The position numbers and the translations under genes were made by a program. A stretch of DNA of 64,000 nt, taken from the NCBI GenBank assembly GCA_020024285.1, contig JAHHTZ010000002.1, forward strand, positions 124,001 through 188,000, in the 5' to 3' direction. This document shows, piece by piece, positions 1 through 8,161 of this stretch. Below the pieces are notes generated by a model. It searched no databases. It had not been told where the DNA came from and was given only the letters and a program-made list of their open reading frames with translations. Origin of the DNA: Oscillospiraceae bacterium. Lineage in GTDB: Bacteria > Bacillota > Clostridia > Oscillospirales > Ruminococcaceae. Position 1 is the first letter of the stretch; each line of letters begins with the position of its first letter.

Positions 1-2
1 CG

Positions 3-80
3 CAGAGCGTAAGGGAAGATTTCCAGCTCATCGACTGCACGCTGATCACAAGCGGGATCGACGCAGTGCTCAGACGTTAA
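3..80 (+). CDS. C-terminal fragment of an upstream gene (possibly grdX)
   Basis: An open frame enters from the left edge and ends at TAA 78-80; its last residues read LITSGIDAVLRR. Only 25 residues are visible, so no domain can be assigned. GrdX, a small protein of unknown role, commonly precedes grdE in glycine reductase clusters, and the position fits. That identification rests on context alone. About 70 bases separate it from grdE. Confidence 0.4.
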   Translation, partial: QSVREDFQLIDCTLITSGIDAVLRR

Positions 81-151
81 CATGGCTTGATTAAATCCTC
101 TCGGATTTAGTTTAGATTAGAAAGGGTAAAAATTTTAAGGAGGTGTTCATT

Positions 152-1435
152 TTGAAATTGGAACTTGGTAATATCATCATCCATGACATTCAATTTACAA
201 ATGAAGGATCAAAAGTTGAGAACGGTGTACTGTACGTAAACCAGGAAGAGATCAAAAACATCGCTTTGGAAGATAGCAACATTGCTAGCTGCGAAGTTTT
301 CATTGCTCGTCCAGGCGAGAGCGTTCGTATTACCCCTGTTAAAGACGTAATTGAACCACGTGTTAAAGTTGAAGGCCCAGGCGGTATTTTCCCAGGCTGG
401 ATCGCTAAAGTTGACACTGTAGGTACCGGCAGAACCAACGTTTTGAAAGGCTCCGCAGTAGTTACTACTGGTAAAATCGTAGGCTTCCAGGAAGGTATCA
501 TCGATATGACCGGCCCTGGTGCTGATTACACTCCATTCTCCAAAACCTACAACCTGGTTGTTAAAATGGAACCAGTTGAAGGCCTCAAACAGCACGAACA
601 CGAATACGCTCTGCGTATCGCTGGCTTCAAGATCGCTTGCTTCCTCGGTGCACTCGGTAAAGACGTTACTCCAGACGAAGTTGAAACCTTTGAGTTTGAC
701 AACCTCGTTGAGAGCGCTCGCAAATACCCAGAGCTGCCAAGAGTTGCATACGTTCAGATGCTCCAGTCTCAGGGTCTGCTCCACGACACCTATGTTTACG
801 GCGTAGATGCTAAGAGAACTCTGACCACCATGATCAACCCTCTCGAAACCATGGATGGTGCTATTGTTTCCGGTAACTGCGTATCTTCTTGCGATAAAAA
901 CCCAACTTATGTTCACCTGAACAACAAAGTTATCAGAGAGCTCTTCAAAGCTCACGGCAAAACCATCAACTTCATCGGTATGATCATCACCAACGAAAAC
1001 GTATATCTGGCTGATAAAGAGCGTTCTTCCAACTGGTCCGCTAAATTGGCTGAATACCTCGGCTGCGATGGTGTTATCATTTCTCAGGAAGGCTTTGGTA
1101 ACCCAGATACCGACTTGATCATGAACACCAAGAAAATCGAAGCAAAAGGTATCAAAACCGTTATCATCACCGACGAATACGCTGGCCGCGACGGTAAATC
1201 CCAGTCTCTGGCTGACGCTGATGCTTCTGCAAACGCAGTAGTAACCGGTGGTAACGCTAACCAGGTAATCGTGCTTCCTCCAATGGAAACCGTATATGGT
1301 CACCTGCACTTTGTAGACACCATCGCTGGTGGTTCTGCAAACAACATTGACGCTCACGGCAACATCACCGTTGAGATCCAGGCTATTACCGGTGCAACCA
1401 ACGAAACCGGTTTCCATAACCTGAGCGCAAGATAA
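152..1435 (+). CDS. grdE: Glycine reductase complex component B, proprotein GrdE (alpha and gamma subunits)
   Basis: Precursor of the two pyruvoyl-type subunits of the substrate-binding protein B of glycine reductase, which binds glycine and passes a carboxymethyl group to GrdA. The 427-residue product carries the GNCVSSCDKNP motif. In this family the chain is cleaved at the Asn-Cys bond and the Cys becomes a carbonyl group; here that is Asn242-Cys243. I chose TTG 152 because the AAGGAGG at 137-143 is 8 bases upstream; an in-frame GTG at 143 overlaps that Shine-Dalgarno. grdB follows after 20 bases. Codon choice (GCT, GGT, CCA, AAC) is strongly biased, as in the ribosomal genes further along. 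Confidence 0.95.
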   Translation: MKLELGNIIIHDIQFTNEGSKVENGVLYVNQEEIKNIALEDSNIASCEVFIARPGESVRITPVKDVIEPRVKVEGPGGIFPGWIAKVDTVGTGRTNVLKGSAVVTTGKIVGFQEGIIDMTGPGADYTPFSKTYNLVVKMEPVEGLKQHEHEYALRIAGFKIACFLGALGKDVTPDEVETFEFDNLVESARKYPELPRVAYVQMLQSQGLLHDTYVYGVDAKRTLTTMINPLETMDGAIVSGNCVSSCDKNPTYVHLNNKVIRELFKAHGKTINFIGMIITNENVYLADKERSSNWSAKLAEYLGCDGVIISQEGFGNPDTDLIMNTKKIEAKGIKTVIITDEYAGRDGKSQSLADADASANAVVTGGNANQVIVLPPMETVYGHLHFVDTIAGGSANNIDAHGNITVEIQAITGATNETGFHNLSAR

Positions 1436-1455
1436 GTGAAGGGAGAAGGAACATT

Positions 1456-2772
1456 ATGAGTAAAATTAAAGTTGTTCAGTATATCAACCAGTTCTTCGCT
1501 CAGATCGGCGGCGAAGAAAAAGCTGATATCAAACCAGAATTGAGAGATGGCGTTGTAGGTCCTGGTCTTGCATTCAACCAGGCATTCGGCGACGAAGCTG
1601 AAATCGTAGCTACCGTTATTTGCGGTGACTCCTACTTCGGTGAAAATATCGATGCTGCTTCTGCAGAAGTTATCGAAATGGTTAAATCCAAAAACCCAGA
1701 CCTGTTTATCGCTGGTCCTGCATTCAACGCTGGTCGTTACGGCGTAGCTTGCGGTACTATCGCAAAAGCTGTTAAAGAGGCTCTCAACATCCCAGTTCTG
1801 ACCGGTATGTACGAAGAGAACCCAGGCGCTGATATGTTCAAAAAAGATGTTTACATCGTTGCAACTAAAAACAGCGCTGCTGGTATGAAAGACGCTATCA
1901 AAGTGATGGCTCCTCTCGCTCTCAAACTCGCAAAAGGCGAAGAAATCGGCGCTTCCTGCGTTGAAGGATATATGCCAAACGGCATCCGTGTAAACCTGTT
2001 CGAAGAAGAATGCGGCGCTGCTCGTGCTGTTAAAATGCTTGTTGCTAAACTCAACAACAAACCATTCACCACCGAGTTCCCAATGCCTTCCTTCGACCAC
2101 GTTACACCAAACCCAGCTGTTAAAGACATGGCTCATGCAACCGTTGCTCTTTGCACATCTGGTGGTATCGTACCAAAAGGCAACCCAGACCACATCGAAT
2201 CTTCTTCCGCTTCTCACTACGGTGAATACGACATCACCGGCGTTGTAGATCTGGACGAAGCTGGTTGGGAAACTGCACACGGCGGTTACGACCCAGTATA
2301 CGCTAACGAAGATGCTGACCGCGTTCTCCCAGTTGACATCATGAGAGAATTCGAAAAAGAAGGCAAAATCGGCAAGCTCCACAACAAATTCTACACCACC
2401 GTTGGTAACGGTACCGCAGTTCTCTCTTCCAAGAAATTTGCTGAAGAGTATGCAGCTAAAATGAAAGCTGACGGCGTTGACTGCGTTATCATGACCTCTA
2501 CCTGAGGTACCTGCACACGTTGCGGCGCAACGATGGTAAAAGAAATCGAACGTGCTGGTCTTCCAGTTGTTCACGTTTGCACAGTAACCCCAATTTCCAT
2601 GACTGTTGGTGCTAACAGAATCGTACCAGCTATCGCTATTCCTCACCCACTGGGCAACCCAGCTCTGAGCATGGAAGAAGAAAAACACATCAGAAGATGC
2701 ATCTGCGAAACCGCTCTGAAAGCTCTTCAGACCGAAGTTGAAGATCAGACAATCTTCGATGTTAAATACTAA
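1456..2772 (+). CDS. grdB: Glycine reductase complex component B, selenoprotein subunit GrdB
   Basis: Selenocysteine-containing beta subunit of protein B, partner of GrdE in activating glycine. The frame opens at ATG 1456 and runs to an in-frame TGA at 2503-2505, then continues without interruption to TAA 2770-2772. The sequence after the TGA reads GTCTRCG, so the site is the U-x-x-C-x-x-C redox motif typical of GrdB, with Sec at residue 350. The whole product is 438 residues. Annotation that treats TGA as stop would wrongly yield a 349-residue protein and a separate small ORF. A short perfect stem lies just 3' of the TGA. Sec insertion requires selA, selB, selC and selD, none of which is in the window. 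Confidence 0.96.
2503..2540 (+). promoter_or_regulatory. Selenocysteine UGA codon of grdB with candidate bacterial SECIS stem-loop
   Basis: TGA 2503-2505 is read as Sec. Downstream, CGTTGC (2518-2523) pairs with GCAACG (2527-2532) around GGC. A short hairpin 12 to 30 bases after the UGA is where bacterial SECIS elements lie and where SelB binds. The recoding is well supported by the open frame on both sides; the exact SECIS fold is inferred. Confidence 0.75.
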
Positions 2773-2801
2773 TCGTTAGTATTTAAGACAACATAATTCG
2801 A

Positions 2802-2824
2802 CAGGAGCCCGCCTTGGGCTCCTG
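2802..2824 (+). other. Perfect intercistronic hairpin between grdB and trxB
   Basis: CAGGAGCCC (2802-2810) and GGGCTCCTG (2816-2824) form a 9-bp perfect stem with a 5-base loop. No T-run follows, so it is not a typical intrinsic terminator. It may protect mRNA ends or set expression ratios within the operon. Confidence 0.7.
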
Positions 2825-2858
2825 ACGATATGATTTAATCACAAGGGAGATTATTACA

Positions 2859-3806
2859 ATGGAAATGCAGAACGTTTACGACATCATCATTATTGGTGCT
2901 GGCCCTGCTGGTCTTACTGCTGCTCTGTACGGCGGTAGAGCAAGAATGAAAACCCTCTTGATCGAAAAAGAAAAAGATGGCGGCCAGATCGTTATCACAA
3001 ACGAAATTGAAAACTATCCAGGTGCTGAGGATGAAGAATCCGGCCCATCCCTGATCGCAAGAATGACCAAACAGGTTGAAAAATTTGGCGCAGACAGAGT
3101 AACTGATACAATCGTTGACGTTGAACTGGAAGGCAAAATCAAACACCTCAAAGGTAATAAAGGCGATTACTATGCAAAAACTGTAATTATCGCTACCGGT
3201 GCAAGCCCACGTCCAATCGGCTGCCCAGGTGAAAAAGAATTCACCGGTAAAGGTGTTTCTTACTGCGCTACTTGTGATGCTAACTTCTTCGAAGATTTCG
3301 AAGTATACGTAGTAGGCGGCGGTGACTCCGCTGTTGAAGAGGCTATGTACCTCACTAAATTTGCAAGAAAAGTAACCTTGATTCATAGACGTGCAGAACT
3401 GAGAGCTGCAAAATCCATTCAGGAAAAAGCATTCAAAAATCCAAAAATGGAATTCATGTGGAACTCTGCTGTTGAAGAAATCCGCGGCGACGGCGTTGTT
3501 AACAGCATGATCATTAAAGACACCGTAACCGGTGAAACCCGTGAAGTTGTTGCTGACGAAGATGATGGTACCTTCGGTATCTTCGTATTCATCGGCTTCG
3601 ATCCAAAATCTCAGCTGTTTGAAGGCAAAGTAGAGATGAGAAATCGCTACATTGTTACCGATGCAAACATGCACACCAACATCCCTGGCGTATTTGCTGC
3701 TGGTGACGTTATTGAGAAAACCCTGCGTCAGGTTGTAACTGCTTGTGCTGACGGTGCTATCGCACTGAACGAAGCTAAAAAATACGTTGAGGAAATGGAA
3801 GACTAA
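2859..3806 (+). CDS. trxB: Thioredoxin reductase of the glycine reductase system
   Basis: NAD(P)H-dependent flavoprotein disulfide reductase that passes electrons to the adjacent thioredoxin. At 315 residues it has the usual length. It shows an N-terminal FAD motif GAGPAG (residues 13-18), the redox pair in CATC (Cys136 and Cys139), a second dinucleotide-binding motif GGGDSA (153-158), and a C-terminal FAD-contact segment ending FAAGDV. The ATG at 2859 follows AAGGGAG. The gene sits between grdB and trxA, matching the known grd arrangement in which this pair reduces the selenoprotein complex. Hairpins flank it on both sides. Codon use is as biased as in the other grd genes. Confidence 0.95.
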   Translation: MEMQNVYDIIIIGAGPAGLTAALYGGRARMKTLLIEKEKDGGQIVITNEIENYPGAEDEESGPSLIARMTKQVEKFGADRVTDTIVDVELEGKIKHLKGNKGDYYAKTVIIATGASPRPIGCPGEKEFTGKGVSYCATCDANFFEDFEVYVVGGGDSAVEEAMYLTKFARKVTLIHRRAELRAAKSIQEKAFKNPKMEFMWNSAVEEIRGDGVVNSMIIKDTVTGETREVVADEDDGTFGIFVFIGFDPKSQLFEGKVEMRNRYIVTDANMHTNIPGVFAAGDVIEKTLRQVVTACADGAIALNEAKKYVEEMED

Positions 3807-3833
3807 TATCTTCTTTACCTAAAAAAATTCATC

Positions 3834-3864
3834 GTTTTGGGAAAAGGGAATCTTTTCCCAAAAC
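3834..3864 (+). other. Perfect 13-bp hairpin between trxB and trxA
   Basis: GTTTTGGGAAAAG (3834-3846) and CTTTTCCCAAAAC (3852-3864) are exact inverted repeats separated by 5 bases. There is no downstream T-run; AAAAAGGAGAG, the trxA ribosome binding site, follows. The stem may act in mRNA processing or stability. Confidence 0.75.
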
Positions 3865-3887
3865 AGATAAAAAAGGAGAGAATACCA

Positions 3888-4211
3888 ATGATCGAACTGA
3901 ACAAAGAAAACTGGGAAGAAGAAATCGTTAACGGCGAAGGCTTTATCTTCGTTGACTTCTACGGCGATGGCTGCGTACCATGCGCTGCTTTGATGCCACA
4001 CGTTCATGAGCTTGCTGATCAGTATGCTAACAGCCCACTGAAATTCTGCGCAATGAACACCACAAAAGCAAGAAGACTTGCTATCAAAGAAGGCATTATG
4101 GGTCTTCCAGTAATGGCTATCTACAAAGACGGCAAACAGGTTGAAACTCTTGTAAAAGAGGCTTGCACCCGTGAGTCCATCACTGAACTGGTAGAAAAAT
4201 ACGCAAAATAG
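3888..4211 (+). CDS. trxA: Thioredoxin with atypical GCVPC active site
   Basis: Small redox protein that carries electrons from TrxB to glycine reductase. The 107-residue product has the thioredoxin fold pattern FVDFYGDGCVPC, with active-site Cys29 and Cys32, and the cis-proline segment GLPVMAIY. The usual WCGPC is replaced by GCVPC, a variant known from thioredoxins in glycine reductase clusters. ATG 3888 has AAAAGGAGAG upstream; extending the frame further 5' would run through the preceding hairpin and is unlikely. A second hairpin follows the gene. Confidence 0.94.
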   Translation: MIELNKENWEEEIVNGEGFIFVDFYGDGCVPCAALMPHVHELADQYANSPLKFCAMNTTKARRLAIKEGIMGLPVMAIYKDGKQVETLVKEACTRESITELVEKYAK

Positions 4212-4230
4212 TCACAGAGATTCTGTTGAC

Positions 4231-4254
4231 TGTGAAAATCATTTGATTTTCACA
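4231..4254 (+). other. Perfect 10-bp hairpin between trxA and grdA
   Basis: TGTGAAAATC (4231-4240) and GATTTTCACA (4245-4254) pair exactly around ATTT. No T-run follows. It is the third such stem at a cistron boundary in this operon. Confidence 0.7.
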
Positions 4255-4326
4255 ACATTTCCCCAAATAAAGCAGGGAAACCTGTTTTAGATAAAAAATT
4301 AAAGGAGAAGAAGGAGGTAAGTCAAA

Positions 4327-4800
4327 ATGGGCTTTTTGAATGGTAAAAAAGTTATCATTATTGGCGACCGTGATGGCGTTCCAGGTCCAGCAATCGAAGA
4401 ATGCGTAAAGACCGCTGGCGCTGACGTTGTATACTCCTCTACGGAGTGCTTCGTCTGAACTGCTGCTGGTGCAATGGATCTGGAGAATCAGAAAAGGGTT
4501 AAAGATTTCGCAGAACAGTATGGTGCTGAGAACGTAGTTGTAGTTCTTGGTGCTGCTGAAGGTGAAGCTGCTGGTTTGGCTGCTGAAACCGTAACTGCTG
4601 GTGACCCTACTTTCGCTGGTCCATTGACAGGAGTCCAGTTGGGACTCTCAGTTTTCCACGTTTGCGAACCACAGATCAAAGATGAAGTAGACGCTAACGT
4701 GTACGAAGAGCAGGTTGGTATGATGGAGATGGTTATGGACGTTGATGACATTATCAATGAAATGTCTGAAATCCGTAACGAATACTGCAAATACCTCTAA
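4327..4800 (+). CDS. grdA: Glycine reductase selenoprotein A
   Basis: Small selenoprotein that receives the carboxymethyl group from protein B as a selenoether and delivers it to protein C. The frame starts at ATG 4327 behind a GGAGG stretch and passes through an in-frame TGA at 4456-4458, giving the diagnostic CFVU motif with Cys41 and Sec44. It continues to TAA 4798-4800. The full product is 157 residues, normal for GrdA. The N-terminus GKKVIIIGDRDGVPGPA is typical. If TGA is read as stop, the gene is lost and only a C-terminal piece is called. A stem-loop follows the gene. Confidence 0.96.
4456..4458 (+). promoter_or_regulatory. In-frame UGA selenocysteine codon of grdA
   Basis: TGA preceded by TGC TTC GTC gives the CFVU motif of GrdA, and the frame stays open for another 114 codons. 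I did not find an obvious strong SECIS stem directly downstream; only a short TGC/GCA pairing is visible. Confidence 0.9.
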
Positions 4801-4820
4801 TCGGTAAACCGAGTTCTCTT

Positions 4821-4860
4821 AAGGTGGCTTGATGGTTACTCCTCAGGCCACCTTATTCTA
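4821..4860 (+). terminator. Stem-loop after grdA, probable (partial) terminator
   Basis: AAGGTGGCTTGA (4821-4832) pairs with TCAGGCCACCTT (4843-4854) with one G-T pair. Only a weak T-rich stretch (ATTCTAT) follows. It separates the grdEB-trxBA-grdA group from the grdC promoter and may terminate incompletely. Confidence 0.55.
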
Positions 4861-4960
4861 TAGGATCTAAGCTATCTGCTTATCCTTTATCCGAAGCAGA
4901 TACATGCAATATAAACAATTTATATCGTTAAAATTTGTCAGCTTTATAAATAAGAATTTC

Positions 4961-4989
4961 ATGACAAAAATGAAGTGAAATGATATAAT
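4961..4989 (+). promoter_or_regulatory. Promoter of grdC-grdD
   Basis: ATGACA (4961-4966), a 17-base spacer and a perfect TATAAT (4984-4989) lie about 70 bases upstream of the grdC start. A vegetative sigma-A promoter here makes grdCD a separately transcribed unit downstream of the grdA stem-loop. Confidence 0.75.
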
Positions 4990-5061
4990 TTATGTGAGGA
5001 CTTGTGCCTAAAAGTCCTAAAAAATGGACAAAGTCCAAATAAAATGAGAGGCGTGAATACA

Positions 5062-6612
5062 ATGAACAGTGTAATAAAAGGTGCTAGCTACATTCTGGCT
5101 CATACTCCTGATATGGTTATGGAGAATGGTACTACCCAGACTACCGAAAAAATTGTAAACCCAAACTCTGAATACCTCAAAGAACTTCCAAGCCACATCA
5201 GAAGCTACGAGGACGCAGTAAAATATCTGCCAAACCAGACCTATATCGGCAACATGCATCCAGATGAGCTGGGTCAGATCCCACAGCCATGGACCGATGC
5301 CCGCGTGGAAGGTATGGACAAACGTACCGGTAAATACGGCGAGATCATGCCAGAAGATGAATTCTACATGCTGATGCAGGTATGCGACGTATTCGAACTC
5401 GTAATGCTGGAGAAATCCTTCGTTGCTGATGTTAAACCAAGATTCGTTGCAAACCCGGTAATCGATGAATCCATCGTTGCAAGAATCCATGAAGGTGTTG
5501 AAGAGTCTGAGATCCAGCACTTTGTAAACGAAGAACATGCAGAACCATTGGTATTCAATGGCAAACTTGTTGGTTTCGTTAAGAGAGCACATGACGTTGA
5601 TACAAACCTCTCTGCTCACACCATGCTCGAAAACCTCGTTTCCAAAGCATCTGCTGTTCTGTCCTTGCTGCACCTTATCAACCATGAAGGCGTAAACAAA
5701 GACGAGATCACATATGTAATCGACTGCTGCGAAGAAGCATGCGGCGATATGAACCAGAGAGGCGGCGGCAACTTTGCAAAAGCTATCGCTGAAATCGCTG
5801 GCCTGCAGAATGCAACCGGATGCGACATGCGCGGCTTCTGCGCTGGTCCTACCCACGCATTCATCAACGCTGCTTCCATCGTTAAAGCTGGAACACACAA
5901 AAATGTTGTAGTTCTCGCTGGCGGCTGCACCGCAAAACTTGGTATGAACGGTAAAGACCATGTTAAAAAAGGTCTTCCAATCTACGAAGATATGATCGGC
6001 GGCTTCGCAGTTCTCCTCGGCGAAAACGACGGCATCAACCCAGAAATCGACACCGATCACACCGGTCGTCACACCGTTGGTACCGGTTCTGCACCTCAGA
6101 ACGTAATCGCTTCTCTGGTAACCGATCCACTGGATGCTGCTGGTCTGAAGATCACCGATGTTGACAAATACTCTGCTGAAATGCAGAACCCAGATATCAC
6201 AAAACCTGCTGGTGCTGGCGACGTTCCACTGGCTAACTACAAAATGATCGCTGCTCTTGGTGTTAAGAGAGGCGAAATGGAAAAAGCTGACCTCGCTACC
6301 TTCCCAACCGAACACGGTATGGTAGGCTGGGCTCCAACACAGGGTCATATTCCATCTGGTGTTCCATACATCGGTGTTTGCCGTGACGATATCCTCGCTG
6401 GCAAAATCAACCGTGCTATGATCATTGGTAAAGGTTCTCTGTTCCTTGGCCGTATGACAAACCTCTTCGACGGTGTATCTGTAATGATCAACAAAAACCA
6501 GGGTAATGAAGAAGTTTCTGCTGTATCTCAGGAAGAGATCAAAGGCCTCATCGGTAAAGCAATGAAAGAATTTGCTTGCACCCTGATGGCTCAGGCAGAA
6601 TCCGAAGAATAA
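5062..6612 (+). CDS. grdC: Glycine reductase complex component C, beta subunit GrdC
   Basis: Subunit of protein C, which converts the Se-carboxymethyl selenoether on GrdA to acetyl phosphate through an acetyl thioester. The 516-residue product is of normal GrdC length and belongs to the 3-oxoacyl-ACP synthase III-like family; a central glycine- and cysteine-rich stretch (GCDMRGFCAGPTHAF) and the region AGGCTAKLGMNGK are visible. ATG 5062 follows GAGAGG; an in-frame ATG at 5044 would overlap that site and is less likely. grdD follows after 96 bases. Confidence 0.93.
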   Translation: MNSVIKGASYILAHTPDMVMENGTTQTTEKIVNPNSEYLKELPSHIRSYEDAVKYLPNQTYIGNMHPDELGQIPQPWTDARVEGMDKRTGKYGEIMPEDEFYMLMQVCDVFELVMLEKSFVADVKPRFVANPVIDESIVARIHEGVEESEIQHFVNEEHAEPLVFNGKLVGFVKRAHDVDTNLSAHTMLENLVSKASAVLSLLHLINHEGVNKDEITYVIDCCEEACGDMNQRGGGNFAKAIAEIAGLQNATGCDMRGFCAGPTHAFINAASIVKAGTHKNVVVLAGGCTAKLGMNGKDHVKKGLPIYEDMIGGFAVLLGENDGINPEIDTDHTGRHTVGTGSAPQNVIASLVTDPLDAAGLKITDVDKYSAEMQNPDITKPAGAGDVPLANYKMIAALGVKRGEMEKADLATFPTEHGMVGWAPTQGHIPSGVPYIGVCRDDILAGKINRAMIIGKGSLFLGRMTNLFDGVSVMINKNQGNEEVSAVSQEEIKGLIGKAMKEFACTLMAQAESEE

Positions 6613-6708
6613 GATCGAATTTTTCCCGGTTCTTCAATAATCATTACACTAAGCTCTGGCTTGCAGATGTACAAGCTGGGCTACCCGAAAGGAATGAGAC
6701 TATACACT

Positions 6709-7860
6709 ATGGCTAATCAGATTGAGAAAATGATTGCTCAGACTTTCATGGATATTGCTGATGGTCTGGAAACTGGTTCTTTTGGACCAAAAGCAAAAAT
6801 TGCCGTAACCGGTCTCGGCAGCGAGCACGGTGAAGCAAACTCTGTTGAAGCTGCAAATCTTGCTGCGGACAGAGGCGTTGATGTTACTTTGATCGGTACA
6901 GCAGAAGGCGAAAAATTTGCCACCTGCAAAGTATCCGACGAAGATGAAATGTACAAAGAAATGGAAAAAATGCTGGACAGCGGCGCAATTGATGGCTGCG
7001 TAACCATGCATTATCCATTCCCAATCGGTGTTTCCACCGTTGGCCGCGTAGTAACCCCAGGTAAAGGGAAACAGATGTTTATCGCTACTACTACCGGTAC
7101 TTCTTCTGCTGAACGCATCGAAGCAATGATCAAAAATGCAATCTACGGTATCATTACTGCAAAGGCTTGCGGTATCAAAAATCCTAAGGTTGGTATTTTG
7201 AACATTGACGGTGCTCGTCAGTGCGAAGGCGCCCTGAAAGAACTCAAAGAAAATGGCTATGACATTGAATTTGCAGAATCTTCCAGAGCAGACGGCGGCT
7301 GCGTAATGAGAGGCAACGACCTTCTCGTTGGTTCCTGCGACGTTATGGTAACAGACTCTCTCACCGGCAACATCCTGATGAAGATGATGTCTTCCTACAC
7401 CACAGGCGGCAGCTATGAAGCTCTTGGCTATGGCTACGGTCCTGGTATTGGCGAAGGATATGACAGACTCGTTCTCATCGTATCCCGTGCTTCTGGTGCT
7501 CCGGTACTGGCTAATGCGATGGAATATGCTTCCCAGCTGGTAAAAGGCAACTACAAAGCGGTAGCTGCAAAAGAATTCGCTGCTGCTCACAAAGCAGGTT
7601 TGGATGCTGTTATCGCAGCTCGTAAACCAGTGAAAAAAGAAGTAAGCGAAGAAAAAGTAGAGTGCCCACCAAAAGAAGTTGTTACAGCTTCTATTGCTGG
7701 TATCGAAGTTATGGACCTTGAAGATGCTGTACAGGCTCTGTGGAAAGAGAAAATCTACGCAGAGAGCGGTATGGGATGCACCGGTCCGCTGGTAATGATG
7801 TCCGAAGCAAACAAAGCGAAAGCAGAAGAAATCCTGAAAGCTGCTGGATACATTTCCTAA
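6709..7860 (+). CDS. grdD: Glycine reductase complex component C, alpha subunit GrdD
   Basis: Acetyl-phosphate-forming subunit of protein C, related to the PlsX/phosphotransacetylase-like family. The 383-residue form starting MANQIEKM at ATG 6709 matches the usual GrdD start; earlier in-frame starts (6667, 6694) extend it by up to 14 residues and lack a better ribosome binding site. The C-terminal SGMGCTGP motif supplies Cys356, at the position of the cysteine known to be acetylated in this family. The glycine-rich stretch GYGYGPGIGEGYDR is also visible. It is the last gene before a strong terminator. Confidence 0.92.
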   Translation: MANQIEKMIAQTFMDIADGLETGSFGPKAKIAVTGLGSEHGEANSVEAANLAADRGVDVTLIGTAEGEKFATCKVSDEDEMYKEMEKMLDSGAIDGCVTMHYPFPIGVSTVGRVVTPGKGKQMFIATTTGTSSAERIEAMIKNAIYGIITAKACGIKNPKVGILNIDGARQCEGALKELKENGYDIEFAESSRADGGCVMRGNDLLVGSCDVMVTDSLTGNILMKMMSSYTTGGSYEALGYGYGPGIGEGYDRLVLIVSRASGAPVLANAMEYASQLVKGNYKAVAAKEFAAAHKAGLDAVIAARKPVKKEVSEEKVECPPKEVVTASIAGIEVMDLEDAVQALWKEKIYAESGMGCTGPLVMMSEANKAKAEEILKAAGYIS

Positions 7861-7907
7861 TACTAAACTTACGGCGCCTGTTGTTTTAGGAGCTGTAAAA
7901 TAAAAGA

Positions 7908-7948
7908 GAGCGATATTTGGTCTTCCCGGCTGGATATCGCTCTTTTTT
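7908..7948 (+). terminator. Intrinsic terminator of the grd cluster
   Basis: GAGCGATAT (7908-7916) pairs with ATATCGCTC (7934-7942) and is followed directly by six T (7943-7948). Confidence 0.9.
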
Positions 7949-8068
7949 ATTCGATCAAAAAGGATAGAAATAGTTTATAATATATGTATTCTTTGCAAAG
8001 CCTTTCCGTAATTGTGCAACTTTTTTCGTTAGTGTTCGTACAATATTAACAACTACAATTTTTAAATG

Positions 8069-8077
8069 TGATATACT
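8069..8077 (+). promoter_or_regulatory. Extended -10 promoter upstream of the CPBP protease gene
   Basis: TGATATACT gives a TGn extended -10 (TATACT 8072-8077) about 85 bases before the ATG. A TTAACA at 8046-8051 is 20 bases upstream, too far for a good -35, so the promoter would depend on the extended -10. The rest of the roughly 300-base gap is AT-rich with no other feature seen. Confidence 0.5.
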
Positions 8078-8161
8078 AAAAAAATAGGATAGCTTTTAGT
8101 ATGTAAAACGCTAAAAAGTTACGCCTGCTTAAAACTAATTTTTCCGGATAGAGGAGCTTTT

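Noticed and set aside
209..1417. Long open frame on the minus strand opposite grdE (and similar ones opposite grdB, grdC, grdD, rplB and rpsC)
   Set aside because: They are shadows of the strong codon bias of the real genes: no ribosome binding site, no family motifs, Phe/Val/Cys-rich composition.
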